Shown piece by piece: positions 1 to 10,890 of a DNA stretch of 64,000 nucleotides; the stretch's first letter is position 1; the number at the start of each line of letters is the position of its first letter. The DNA comes from Caenorhabditis remanei. Lineage: Eukaryota; Nematoda; Chromadorea; Rhabditida; Rhabditidae. The notes under the pieces are model-generated. The model was not told the origin of the DNA. It made no database searches and was given only the letters and a program-made list of their open reading frames with translations. The stretch spans positions 8,432,001 to 8,496,000 of the forward strand of contig NC_071331.1 in NCBI RefSeq assembly GCF_010183535.1. Direction: 5' to 3'. Made by a program: the position numbers and the translations under genes.

Positions 1-3000
1 ACTGTATCTGGTCGACAATTTATCTTGAATGGTGGAAACGAGTACAAGCTGAATTAGCATTCAAATGGGGAACTTATGATGCAACTCAAGATTCATATCT
101 ACAAGATCCAAGACCTGCATTTGCTGGAGACTACTTGGCTCCTAATCCAGTATCCGGGCGGATGGAACCATTCTATCCGGCTTGGAAGCATACTGTAGTG
201 AGATATGGTATGTGTTCTTTTTTAATAGAAGAAAAATGTACGCATTTAATTTATTTATTGACTAGAATATAAATCATGAATATTAAACAGGAGATCAGAT
301 CATGCCCCTCACGAGGCTATAGACCTGGTAGGAGGGCGAAATAAGGGGAAAGCAAGATATTAAGTCCGAAAGAATGGGGAAAAATGGGGAACGAGAATTA
401 ATTGACATGAGGTGAGAAGATATGAGTGAAATGGGTGAAATAACCGAAAAGGGGAAGAGGGGGCAAGGTAAAGAGCAAATTCACAGGGGGAGATCATAGT
501 CTATTAATTGAATTATTGAGCAGGGAGACAAATTTACCGGAGGGGAGGAAGTCATGGGTATTACATATGATAGAATTCCATATGGGGATTGTAGAAGAGA
601 AGAAGTCATTAACGTCAGGCCTAACACAAATTAAAGTCATGGGTCGTCTAGCCGAATTGGACAGTCTGACATACGATTGGATATTTGGAAAATACGCTGC
701 GCCGCATATAAATTTATAAAGTAAGATTAATTGTGATTTAAGTCTGCGATGGCGGGCTGAGTAAATATCGAGAATTTCGAGACGGTCGAGGTAAGAAGAA
801 TAAGGGATGTTGCATCGTTGTAGAACTTTTCTAGTGAATAATCTGAGTGGTTTTTCAAGTTTTTGAGATAGAATGCTAGAAGGTGTAGGAGAGTAGACAA
901 CAGAGCAATATTCAAGTAAGGGCAGAACATAGGTGTTGAAAAGATGTCTGTAGAGTGATAGAGATCTAGACTTGAAGGCTTTCAGCAGTTGATTACAGCG
1001 GAGTAAAGCTAACGAGGATAATTTCGAAAAGAAATTGAAATCAAAGAATAGTATTTTTTCATACAATGATGTTGAAACACAAATAAATTTATTTCAGTCA
1101 TCACCTACCCCATCACTTGTCTCTGTGTTGTTGGAATGTTTGTTGCCATGTTGGCTATCTTCACTGTTCAAGATCTTGCTGACTTGTAAGTTTTCTTTTT
1201 TCCAGCTACATATTTTCAGTATTTACTTTTTCATTCCAGTTACTTTGCCGAATCCTTCTTCTTCCACTGGATCTGTTACCTTCCAATGATTGTCTACGCG
1301 TTGATGATTGTGATTAGTGACAAGATTTATAGACGGCTCGCTTTGGTTCTAAATGATTGGGGTATCCTAGAAAATCCGTGTCTGAAATTAAAAAAATTGT
1401 TTTAGAGAACTACCGTACTGATGATGAATATGAGGATTTTCTGATAACGAAAATTGTGTTGTTCCAATTTGTCACTGCGTTCGGGTCACTTTTTTATATT
1501 GCATTTGTGTTGAGGGATATGAAACGGTTACAGGAGGTGAGGAAAATTTATAGGGAGGGATGTAAATCAATTGCTTTTGATAAACTGAACGAAGATTTGG
1601 GCACTTCGAGAAACAGAAATTTTTTAAAGGAGGACTGAAGCCATATTTTTTATCACAGATTCTGAAACTTCATACAATTCTAAGAAACTTTCATCATTGG
1701 AGCATGTACTAAAAGTTCCTCTAAACGCCACAATTCCTGTTTCCCTGACTCAAAAGGAGTCTAGGTGGAAGTTTTTTTCAGCACGGCCGTGTAGTCCTCT
1801 CGGACAAGATTTCTGTGCAATTCCTCGTTTTCTCACATTTTCTAACAAACTTTCGTGTTTTTTAACTTATATCGGAAAATAAAAGAGAAACTACGAAAGT
1901 TCGTAGGAAAAGTGAGAAAATGAGGAATTGGACCGAAATCTTGTGCGAGAGGACTACACGACCGCTTGGAAAAACTCTTCCACCAAGGCTCCTTTTGGGC
2001 TAGGAGAACGGGAATTCTAGCATTCAAAGCGATTTTTAGCACATGCTCCAATCGTGAAGTTTCTTAGAATTGTCAGAAGTATCATAATCTGAAATAAAAA
2101 TATAAATTCAGGTCTCCTTTAAAAATTTTTGTTTCTCGAAGTGCTCAAGTTTCGTTAAGTGTATCAAAATCAATGCAGAATTGCTAGGGTCCAGATCAAT
2201 AAATTTAGTCAAATGCTGTTTACTAAATTTTACGTTAATTCAAAATCTATAATCAGTTTTAGCAACAGGACTTTTTTGTATTTTCCTGGTATTTTTTGTA
2301 AATTTTGTGAAAATTATGAGGAAAAAAAGATTTTGACAAAGCTTAAACCAACTTACAGTTGTCAAAGATGAGACTTCTACAAATTTTTTCTATAATTGTA
2401 AGATGTTGCCACAAGACAACAAATTTCAATGAATCATGTAAAAAATAAAGACTGATACTCCTGAAAATGCACATTTGGGAAGGTAGATTCTCCCAAAACA
2501 TAAATAACTTTTCTCATAGATTCTCGTAGCAAAAACTGATTACAGGTTCGGAATCAGAGTAAAAAAATTTCTGAATGAATGGAGTTGAGAAATACAGATA
2601 AACGTAACAAATTCATGAGATGAAACAGAGAATGGGTGTTGGCTTAACATGAAACAGACTCGAATTTTTATAACATTATTTCCGGTTTCCCATGTCTAGT
2701 ATATGTATTCAAACATTCAATGCATAATTTCAGACTCTTGCCACCCTCCTCATTACCCGCCAAGTCACCCAAAACATCATGGAAACTGTGGTCCCATTCA
2801 TGATCGAAAAGTTGAAATTGAGCAGTTTAACGTACAAAATGACACGAAGCATGAGTGATGGAACATTGAGAAGACACGTGGAGAACGTGAGGAACAAAAG
2901 ACAAAGTTCCGTGGAGCAAGAGGAAGAAATGAGTCCGAAACGGAGCCCAATCGGATCATTTTTTAGTTTGGGATCTCCGATGGAAGGGGAATTGAGGGAG

Positions 3001-4532
3001 AGGAAGAAACATGATGAAGGAAAACTAGAGACAAATGATATGAAGCAGCTTCGAACACTTTCATCGATATTCCGAGAGGACTTCTCACTGAAAACAGAAC
3101 GTCTTCCACTTCCAGAATTCAAACCATCAAATGATTCGAATCCAGAATTGACACAAGCTGAACTGGAGAGTGTCATGTCTGTGTATGCACGTCCACTTGA
3201 CGATTTTCTCGAAATGTTCATTCAATTCGGATATGTTTTATTGTTTTCCCCTGCTTTCCCGTTGGCTGCCGTATGTGCATTGATCAATAATTTGATCGAG
3301 ATTCGAGTGGATGCATTCAAGCTGTGTAACACTGTACAGAGGCCGTTTGGAAGGAGGGTTAAGGATATTGGAGCATGGCAGAAGGCTATGGAGGTGAGTA
3401 GTGGGTGGACACTGTTTCAAAAACTAATGAATTTCTGATGAGAACCTACATACATCGCCGTGCGATAAGATATACAATTTGACCTTTTTCCGTTGAAAAT
3501 GACCAACTTTGAGAGCGTGTTACGGTATTACTGATTGTCCCACAAAGTAAACTATGTATAAACCATACAGAACAAAGGTAGAGGTTTATTTTTGTAATTG
3601 ACAACTTTTTTGTACGAGCACTCCCTATTACGTTATGGTCAATTAAAGGGGACATCTCAAAAATCACTCATTTTGCACTGAAATGGGACGATATAAGGGA
3701 GAAGTTACTTTGTGGATATGTAACTTGCTAGGTAACGTCCGTATCAAAAAGTTGTCAACTACAAAAATGAAGCTCTATTATTGTTTTGTATGATTTACAC
3801 ATAGTTTACTTTGTGGGACAATCAGGGATACCGGAACACCCCTATCTTACTGCACGGTACTGTAGTTATTAATTCATTTACTTCAGCAGAAAAATTATTC
3901 AATAAAAAATATTCAGCTTCTCGGAATCCTCGGCGTCATTGTCAACTGTGCCCTTATCGGTCAATCCGGTCTTGTCCAGAGAATTTGGCCAGACTTATCA
4001 TGGGGAGGCCAGATATTGATTGTTGTGGTTTTGGAGCATGTCATTCTTGCATCAAAGATGATTATTGATATTCTGGTACCGGATGTTCCACATTGGGTCA
4101 GAATTGAGACGGCGAAGCAGGAACATTTCAGAAGGGAGGCGTTCAAGGTGAAGCAGACTTGCAAAATCTCAAAAATGTTTGAAAATTTTATCAAGAATAG
4201 TCAAATATCCTATTTTCATTTATTCAGAATCAATAGTGAAAAATACTATTCAGTTTCATCGAGTTGTTGAAACGGCAGAACATTTTTTGCAAAACAATAC
4301 CATTCTTCATTTTCTTCAGAGGGAATCCCGCCTACTTTCCCATACCCAAACTCCGTCATCCGACCAACTTCAATCTTCGAATAACCAACAAGAACCGACT
4401 ACACCAGATGCTGCATCGAGGTTCAATCGATTGGATCAGATCAATAGATCAAAGAGGAGAAGTATCACTCCGATGGTCAGATTATCCAGTTTCACAAGGA
4501 AACCAAGGAACGAGGATAATTGTATCGATTGA
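1..4532 (+). CDS. ANO8-type anoctamin (TMEM16), left copy, 5' end off window
   Basis: This is a membrane protein of the anoctamin/TMEM16 family (Ca-regulated channels and lipid scramblases); the ANO8 branch is linked to ER-plasma membrane contacts. Exons I can place: <1-207, 1098-1185, 1240-1361, 1406-1536, 2734-3393, 3917-4147 and 4320-4532 (stop). All junctions are GT/AG and keep frame. Recognisable family blocks are the IWSTIYLEWWKR segment near the start, LNDWENYRTDDEYEDFLI across the 1361/1406 junction, TQAELESVM followed by FIQFGYVLLFSPAFPLAA, and VNCALIGQSGLVQRIWPDL. A charged, low-complexity linker (about 2860-3120) replaces the long acidic insert of vertebrate ANO8. A LINE fragment lies in the intron at 208-1097 and a foldback repeat in the intron at 1537-2733. 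The 5' exons lie left of the window, so I cannot judge whether this copy is intact. It matches the right copy at an offset of 35,745 bp. Confidence 0.9.
494..1066 (-). mobile_element. Non-LTR (CR1/jockey-like) reverse transcriptase C-terminal fragment in intron
   Basis: A 190-residue open frame on the minus strand looks like the end of a LINE reverse transcriptase. It contains LLRCNQLLKAFKSRS, FNTYVLPLLEYCSVVYSP, LDRLEILDIYSARHRRLKSQ and a closing PIWNSI block, which is the usual C-terminal pattern after the RT palm in CR1/jockey-type elements. The catalytic palm motifs and the endonuclease are missing, so this is a 5'-truncated, immobile copy. It lies antisense in an anoctamin intron (208-1097). 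An almost identical fragment is at 36239-36811 because the host intron was duplicated. Confidence 0.8.
1640..2105. repeat. Foldback repeat in anoctamin intron
   Basis: The two halves are inverted copies meeting near 1880. The left side reads CTGAAACTTCATACAATTCT then AAGAAACTTTCATC; the right side returns as its complement, ending near 2090 in AATCTGAAATAAA. There is no coding capacity beyond chance frames. The same repeat is at about 37385-37850 (duplication partner), and a diverged copy at 5040-5440 precedes the decayed anoctamin exons. Confidence 0.75.
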
Positions 4533-5852
4533 CATAATATTGATAAGAATAATCTGATATCAATTTATCATAATTTTACAATCGAATTCTTTGCATCTGA
4601 AATTCTAGTCATTATATCTTCTTTTCTGGCTACGGGATTACAACTTCTTCACTGTCTGTTTTTGAGTATGATTTAATAAATTACTGTTTCACAAAGCAAG
4701 AATTCTACAACATTTTCAGCCAGGATCAATCTGTTGGTGTGCTGCCGAATCAATGATGACTATTATAAATTCACGACACTGCGCCGCATGGCTTTTGGCG
4801 CCTCTATTTTGTTCAAAATGGTCTCGAAGCGAAAAACATTATTTGCATTTATTTTTAGACCTGCAAAGCTCGAAAATAGGGTATTTGATCTTTTTCAACT
4901 ACGAGACCATTCCGCGAAATTTCTAATAAATGGGATGCGCCTTTAAAGCCATGCGGCGCAGTATTGTGAAAATAAATATGTTTCGTATAAATCAATTCCG
5001 CATTCAATTGCTTTTGATAAACTGAACGAAGCTTTGAGCACTTCGAGAAACAGAAATTTTTTAAGATCATATTTTTATTACAGCTTATGATACTTTAGAC
5101 AATTTTAAGAAACTTTCATCACTGAAGCATATGCTAAAACTCGTTCTAAACGCTACTACTCCCGTTCTCCTGACTCAAAAGAGGCCTTCGTGGAAGAGTT
5201 TTCCCACGTGGCCGTGTAGTCTCTCGGACAAAAATATTTCTCAATCCCTCGCTTTTTTAACAAACGTCCGTTTTTTTAAAATTTATATCGCAAAAAATAC
5301 AAAAGTTCGTTGGAAAAAGTAAGCGCTTCTTTTGAGTTAGGGGAACGGGAATTGTGGCGTTTAGAGCATTTTTTAAAGCAAATACTTTAATAATGAAAGT
5401 TACTTAAAACTGTCAGAATTATCATGATCTGAAACGGAAAATATGACTTCAGTCCTTTTTTAAATGAATCTTGTATTACAAGGGAATGGTCCAGATCTAT
5501 AAATGTGGAAAAATACGGTTTTATAGCAAATTTTACGTTGATTCAGAATCTATAATCAGTTTTTGCAACAGGGATTTCTGAAATTACCTGGTATTTTTGT
5601 GCATTTATTAAAACTTATGGGGCAAAAAAGATTGTGACAATGCTTGAACCAACTTTACAGTTGTCAAAGATGATGATTTTACAATTTTTTTTTCTATGAC
5701 CTATTTTGCCACAAGACTTCGTTAAATGAAAATCAAAAAAAAATTCAGAGAAATATGAAAAAAGTCTAAACTAAGACTCCTGAAAATGCTCATTTCGTTA
5801 GATAATTAGATTTTCACAAAAAAACTTTTATAACAGATTCCCGTTGCAAAAA
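4533..5852. other. Anoctamin 3' flank and start of tandem partial duplication
   Basis: No gene is seen here. From about 5005 the sequence resembles the anoctamin intron from about 1570 (shared block TTGATAAACTGAACGAAG). This marks the start of a tandem copy of intron plus 3' exons that runs to about 8700. The breakpoint lies between about 4700 and 5005. Confidence 0.6.
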
Positions 5853-6122
5853 CCAGACTTGTCACGGGCCGGGCCGGGCCGAAATCAGGAAAAATTTTGG
5901 CCCGGCCGGCCCGGCCCGGCCCGGCTCTTTTGAAACATTTTGAGTTTTTGATTTTTTTTTGGAAATTTTAGGAAAAATGTGAATATGTATGATAATTTAA
6001 GCATTTTTACTCTATTTTTTCGAAAAATTTCAAATAAAATTTGGTAAAAACGGGTTCCCATTTTTTGAACTCAAGAAAAATCTCGGCCCGGCCCGGGCCG
6101 GCCCGATTTTTGACAAGTCTGG
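5853..6122. mobile_element. 270-bp GC-rich MITE with 12-bp terminal inverted repeats
   Basis: The ends are CCAGACTTGTCA (5853-5864) and TGACAAGTCTGG (6111-6122), a perfect 12-bp inverted pair. Just inside are runs of GGGCCGGGCC and their complements; the middle is AT-rich and non-coding. The element is flanked by the repeated host word CAAAAAC on both sides. A degraded relative with the same GGCCCGG theme lies at about 35155-35345. Confidence 0.75.
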
Positions 6123-6538
6123 CAAAAACTGATTTAAGATTCGGAATCAGAGTAAAAGATGTTTGATTCATCAAGGTCATCACTTGTTGAGAATACAGAT
6201 AAACATAACAAATTTATGATATGAAACAGAGAATTTGATTAAACATGAAACATATGGAAATTTACAGCATAAAACGTTGAAAACATCGATTGAAATACGA
6301 GTTTATTTTGAAATTCAATTTTGTTCGTTAAAAATCAGCTGGAATTTCATCCGCGCCACTTGCAATTTAAGCTCCGCCCACAACTCCATGCCGCCCTTGC
6401 GTTTCAGTCTGCGAAAATCTTTTGAAAACCTTTGTCGAATTTTTTTTCACAGTTCAAATCAAGAAGTTGTGAAATAGACAGTGGTGAATAGACAACAAGT
6501 TCATGATATGAAACAGACTTAAATTTTTATAACATTTG

Positions 6539-6980
6539 AGGTGCATGCAACTCTATTGTTCAAACAGTCCGTCGGAGAGCAACTCTATTAGAGGGTCAAT
6601 TCAAATAGAGAGTGCACCTCTATTTTTCGCCGAAGAATTCGCCCGACCTTGATACTCAACTATCTTTTGAATTTGTTCGATTTCATTAGTTTTTTATGCC
6701 GAGTTTTTCGAACTTTAACGTAAAAAACGGAGAATATCCTGAATTGTTATGGCAAACTACGTTTTTAACAACAAAAATTATGAAATAGAAATGTGAGAGA
6801 ACAGTTCGGAGTCAGTTAATGATGATATTAGATAAAAGTGTAAATCGCTGGAGAGCAACTTTATTAGAGGGGCACCTCAATTAGAGGGTGCACCTCTATT
6901 GTTTAAAGGGTCCGTCGGAGTGCAACTCTATCAGAGGGGCACTTCAAATTAAGGGGCAACTCAAATACAGTTTTTACGGT
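6539..6980. repeat. Short inverted-repeat element (CTCTATTAGAGG family)
   Basis: Two related end regions, 6539-6625 and 6848-6980, share the words GTCCGTCGGAG, GCAACTCTAT and TAGAGGGTGCACCTCTATT in mixed orientation around an AT-rich core. This looks like a non-autonomous DNA element. I see no clear target-site duplication and no transposase. Confidence 0.5.
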
Positions 6981-6982
6981 AA

Positions 6983-7081
6983 CTTCCGGTTTCCCATGTT
7001 TAGTATAAGCATTCACTTCCGGTTTCCCACGTTTTGTATAAGCATTCACTTCCGGTTTCCCATGTTTGATATAATCAATTC
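6983..7081. repeat. Three tandem 33-bp repeats
   Basis: Units at 6983-7015, 7016-7048 and 7049-7081 each begin CTTCCGGTTTCCCA and end in GCATTCA or a variant. The single-copy ancestor is visible upstream of the equivalent exon in the other copies (about 2680-2715 and 38425-38460). The triplication is therefore specific to the decayed anoctamin copy. Confidence 0.85.
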
Positions 7082-7099
7082 ATAATAAATTTTTTCAAG

Positions 7100-8489
7100 A
7101 CGCTGGCGACCCTCCTCATTACCCGTCAAGTCACTCAAAACATCATGGAAACCGTGGTCCCATTCATGATCGAAAAGCTGAAATTGAGCAGTTTAACGTA
7201 CAAAATGACACGAAGCATGAGTGATGGAACATTGAGAAGACACGTGGAGAACGTGAGGAATAAAAGACAAAGTTCCGTGGAGCAAGAGGAAGAAATGAGT
7301 CCGAAACGGAGCCCCATCGGATCATTTTTAGTCTGGGATCTCCGACGGATGGGGAATTGAGGGAGAGGAAGAAACATGACGATGGAAAACTTGAGACAAA
7401 TGATATGAAGCAACTTCGAACGCTTTCATCGATATTCCGAGAGGACTTTTCGCTGAAAACAGAACGTCTTCCACTTCCAGAATTCAAACCGTCGAATGAT
7501 TCGAATCCTGAATTGACACAAGCTGAACTGGAGAGTGTCATGTCTGTGTATGCACGCCCACTTGACGATTTTCTCGAAATGTTCATTCAATTCGGATATG
7601 TTTTATTGTTTTCCCTGCGTTCCCGCTAGCTGCCGTATGTGCATTGATCAATAATTTGATCGAGATTCGAGTGGATGCATTCAAATTGTGTAATACTGTA
7701 CAGAGACCATTCGGAAGGAGGGTTAAGGACATTGGAGCATGGCAGAAGGCTATGGAGGTGAGTGATGGGGGGGACACTGTTTCGAACACTATTGAAATTT
7801 CGGATGAGAACGTAGTTATTAATACCTGGAAATTTATTCCATTAAACAAATTTCAGCTTCTCGGAATCCTCGGCGTCATTGTCAACTGTGCCCTCATCGG
7901 TCAATCCGGTCTTGTCCAGAGGATCTGGCCAGACTTATCATGGGGTGGCCAGATATTGATTGTTGTGGTTTTGGAGCATGTCATTCTTGCATCAAAGATG
8001 ATTATTGATATTCTGGTACCGGATGTTCCACATTGGGTCAGAATTGAGACGGCGAAGCAGGAACATTTCAGGAGGGAGGCGTTTAAAGTGAGTCAGACTG
8101 GCAAAATCTCAAAAATTTTTGAAAATTTTATCAAAAATAGTCAAATATCCTATTTACATTTGGGTTTTATCGGCATTTAAGTACACACTGAATAGTAAAA
8201 AATACTATTCAGTTTCATCGAGTTTTTGAAACGGCGCACAAGTTTTGTAAAAAAATATATTTTTCATATTATTCAGAGAGAATCTCGCCTACTCTCCCAT
8301 ACCCAAACACCGTCATCCGACCAACTTCAATCTTCAAATAACCAACAAGAACCGACTACACCAGATGCTGCATCGAGATTCAATCGATTGGATCAGATCA
8401 ATAGATCAAAGAGGAGAAGTATCACTCCGATGGTCAGATTATCCAGTTTCACAAGGATACCAAGGAACGAGGATAATTGTATCGATTGA
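7100..8489 (+). pseudogene. Decayed copy of the last three anoctamin exons
   Basis: The equivalents of exons 2734-3393, 3917-4147 and 4320-4532 are present at 7100-7757, 7857-8087 and 8277-8489, with splice sites preserved. Upstream exons are absent. The first exon carries two single-base losses relative to the other copies. One is in a T run near 7326, leading to a premature stop near 7360. The other is in a C run near 7614, in the FGYVLLFS block, just before a TAG near 7628. The copy therefore cannot encode the anoctamin C-terminus unless it is corrected. It arose as a tandem duplication of about 3.5 kb inside the left block and is not seen in the right block. Confidence 0.85.
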
Positions 8490-8926
8490 GATCTTAGGGA
8501 AAATAATGAAATCTGATATCAATTTGTCATAATTTTAAAACCTATTTCTGAAATTCTAGTCATTATATCTTCTTTTCTGGCTACGGGATTACAACTTCTT
8601 CACTGTCTGTTTTTGAGTATGATTTAATAAATTACTGTTTCACAAAGCAAGAATTCTACAAATATTTCGACCAGGATCAATTTGTTGATGTGCTGCGGAG
8701 TCAATGGTGACAATGTTTTGTACCAATCAATTCTTCTGTCAGCAATAATGGGCATAGAATTCTTTCAGTAGTAGTTTTTATCGGCCAGTTATATTTGTTA
8801 ATAAGTTAGAAATACGAATATGCATCAGTCACTTTGTAAGTTGAAATACTGTTCATGAAACACGAAAAATAGATTTGAAAACATGAGATTTGAAACGGAT
8901 TGAAATAAGTTATTATGAGTTTACAT
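8490..8926. other. Convergent 3' intergenic spacer
   Basis: This is the 3' flank of the anoctamin copy, facing the 3' end of minus-strand gene A. It is AT-rich and has an equivalent at 40340-40765. I see no gene or structured RNA. Confidence 0.5.
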
Positions 8927-10230
8927 TTAGGATTTAGGAAGTTCTTCGAGGATTCCACCAAGTGATAGATCAGTTTGAGACGTGTCCGTAATTGGTGCAT
9001 TCAGAAGTCTCAAGATCTCTTGTCTCTGCTTCTCTGTCATACTCATCCAATTATGCATCTTCGCATACATATTATTATTATTTCGAATCCCATCATTCCA
9101 ATCTTTTGGATTATTGATTGCATCAGTCAGTGTTGATCTCCATCGTTTCAATATTTTTGTAGCAAACCATTCTTCGCATACTTGAGATATTTCCAGCCAT
9201 CTCTTGACTTCGATGGAGACGTTTTTGGTATCAACGAAGCTGACTGGTCTGTTAATAATCTTTGTGACCATATCGGAATCGGTGGTCGATGTGTTTGAAG
9301 ACAAATCAGGAGTCAATGGAACGTCGCCGGAATCAGAAGACGTCTCTGGTTGAGGAGATGCTGGACGAATTCTGGATATCTTTTCCCGCCATGTTGAAAC
9401 TATTTGAGTGAAATTTATTTATAATTTGATCACTGTTACTTACCATTCTCTTTGTTTTCCGGCACTTCCATCGAGCTGTCATTCTTGTTTCCAGATAGAT
9501 TTAATGACAATATCTTCATTTTCAAATCTCCACTCATCCTCAACCAATTATACATTCTGACGAATAACTTCCGTCCACTAGCCAACGAGAAATATTCTTG
9601 TGGGAAGGCGATGACGTAATCGAATCGTCTCTTATCAACATCCAGAATGTGAGACAGAAAGAACTCTTGAGAACAGCGACTCAATGAGAGCCAATCTCTT
9701 ATCTCTCTTACAATTCCTTCGGCATTCATATCGTCTTCATCGCTGATCGGTGTGCTGAGATATTCCAGTGCCATCTCAACAGATAATGGTGATGAATGTG
9801 AATCCGTCGTTGGTAATGGAGGAAATAATGTCGAGGAGGAATAGTTTGGAGACAATACGGATGATTTTGGGATGCCGCGTGATTGGAGATCTGAAAAATT
9901 GAAAACATACACTCCACCGAAGAAATTCTCACTCACCTGTTCTCAACTTCCATTTCCTGCCTCCACTCACCCCTACTGATGTCGAGTTTTCTACTCCAAA
10001 ATCTTCTTTTTTGATCTTCTTGACTGTTGGGATTAACTCATCTTGATCTTCATTCTCAACCTGTAAAATTTTATCATTTTTACAAATTTTCGAGTGAAAT
10101 CTGAAACTGTTACCTTATTTCTTTTAAGAATTCCACTTCCATCTCGTTTCTTCTGATTCTTGACGTTTGTTAGTTTTGATTGTGGGTTGTTCGAGTTATC
10201 GGCGGTTTGTTGATTATTGATTGGAATCAT
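8927..10230 (-). CDS. CUT-domain protein A (CUT1 + CUT3), no homeodomain
   Basis: Four exons on the minus strand: 10230-10114, 10060-9937, 9890-9444 and 9399-8927; they join in frame to about 386 residues. The N-terminus starts MIPINNQQTADNSNN and is followed by a Lys/Arg-rich stretch that could be a nuclear localisation signal. Exon 3 holds a divergent CUT domain (CUT1: MNAEGIVREIRDWLSL to FVRMYNWLRMS). Exon 4 holds a better one (CUT3: VDTKNVSIEVKRWLE, EEWFATKILKRW, NPKDW, MHNWMSM). The protein stops soon after CUT3, so there is no homeodomain. Unlike B and D it lacks the middle CUT2 domain and its exon. CUT domains bind DNA in ONECUT, CUX and SATB proteins, so a nuclear DNA-binding role is inferred. 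I recognise no named orthologue. Confidence 0.82.
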
Positions 10231-10890
10231 GTCTGAAATGAAAAAACTTTATATGTGTTAGAGGTAAAAGAAAGAAAATCTACCAAGCAATCGGAGAGAA
10301 AATGGGAAGAATGATTTTCTAGTGGAAGGCAAGAGGAGGTAGGTCAAATATTTCTATTGATGAATTTTCGCGCGTTTTTTTTAACAAAACATTTCTGTTT
10401 TGAGTTCACAAGACTAGGGTGATACTTAACATTGTTACGTGTTTCAGGAAACTAATAAAACAGAGATTATGGAAAATCTTGAATTCTTTGATTTCATCGA
10501 GTTCTATTTTTCTGTAAGCTGTGAGTCCAGTACTATCAAGTTTTGATATAAATATCAGCTATAACTATATTGCCTGTTATTATTTGATAAGAGAAAATGT
10601 ATAATATATTAAATATTTTAATTTTCATCGAATTATTAGAATAGTAAATTAAAAATCAAGCAGAAAACTGGGAAATAAAGAAACTGCAAATAGGAAAGAT
10701 ATTTTACAAATTAGCTTAGATATTACAATATGAGTATTGAAGAAAGGAAGACACAAAAAAAAATTATAAGTGAGTATCGGGAAATGAAAGAGAGATCTGT
10801 TTAACAGGGGAAACAAGATATATTAATGGTACAAAGATTTAGAAATGCTTGAGTTCTTGGAAGTGTCGAGTCGTCTGTCAACTTGATTTT
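10231..10890. promoter_or_regulatory. Spacer between gene B (3' end) and gene A (5' end)
   Basis: This is the presumed promoter and 5' flank of A plus the 3' end of B. It is closely matched by 46117-46766 between B' and A', and more loosely by the flanks of D and E. Shared blocks include GATTTTCTAGTGGAAGG and ATTTTCGCGC, about 90-150 bp upstream of the start. I see no clear TATA or operator. The conservation between paralogues suggests a shared promoter architecture. Confidence 0.5.

Larger units (their letters stand above)
1..3393 (+). repeat. Segmental duplication, left copy (partner 35746-39138)
   Basis: Every base block from position 1 to about 3393 recurs at 35746-39138 with only scattered substitutions, introns included. 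The LINE fragment and the intronic foldback are therefore shared and predate the duplication. Similarity continues more loosely through the last two exons and into the CUT genes. The intron at 3394-3916 is largely different from its partner at 39139-39645, so there has been local replacement. The duplicate runs off the left edge. Confidence 0.95.

Noticed and set aside
8927..9399. Homeodomain after CUT3 in the CUT genes
   Set aside because: I looked past CUT3 in A-F and primes for a WFQNRR-type helix; the proteins stop within about 5-25 residues of CUT3.
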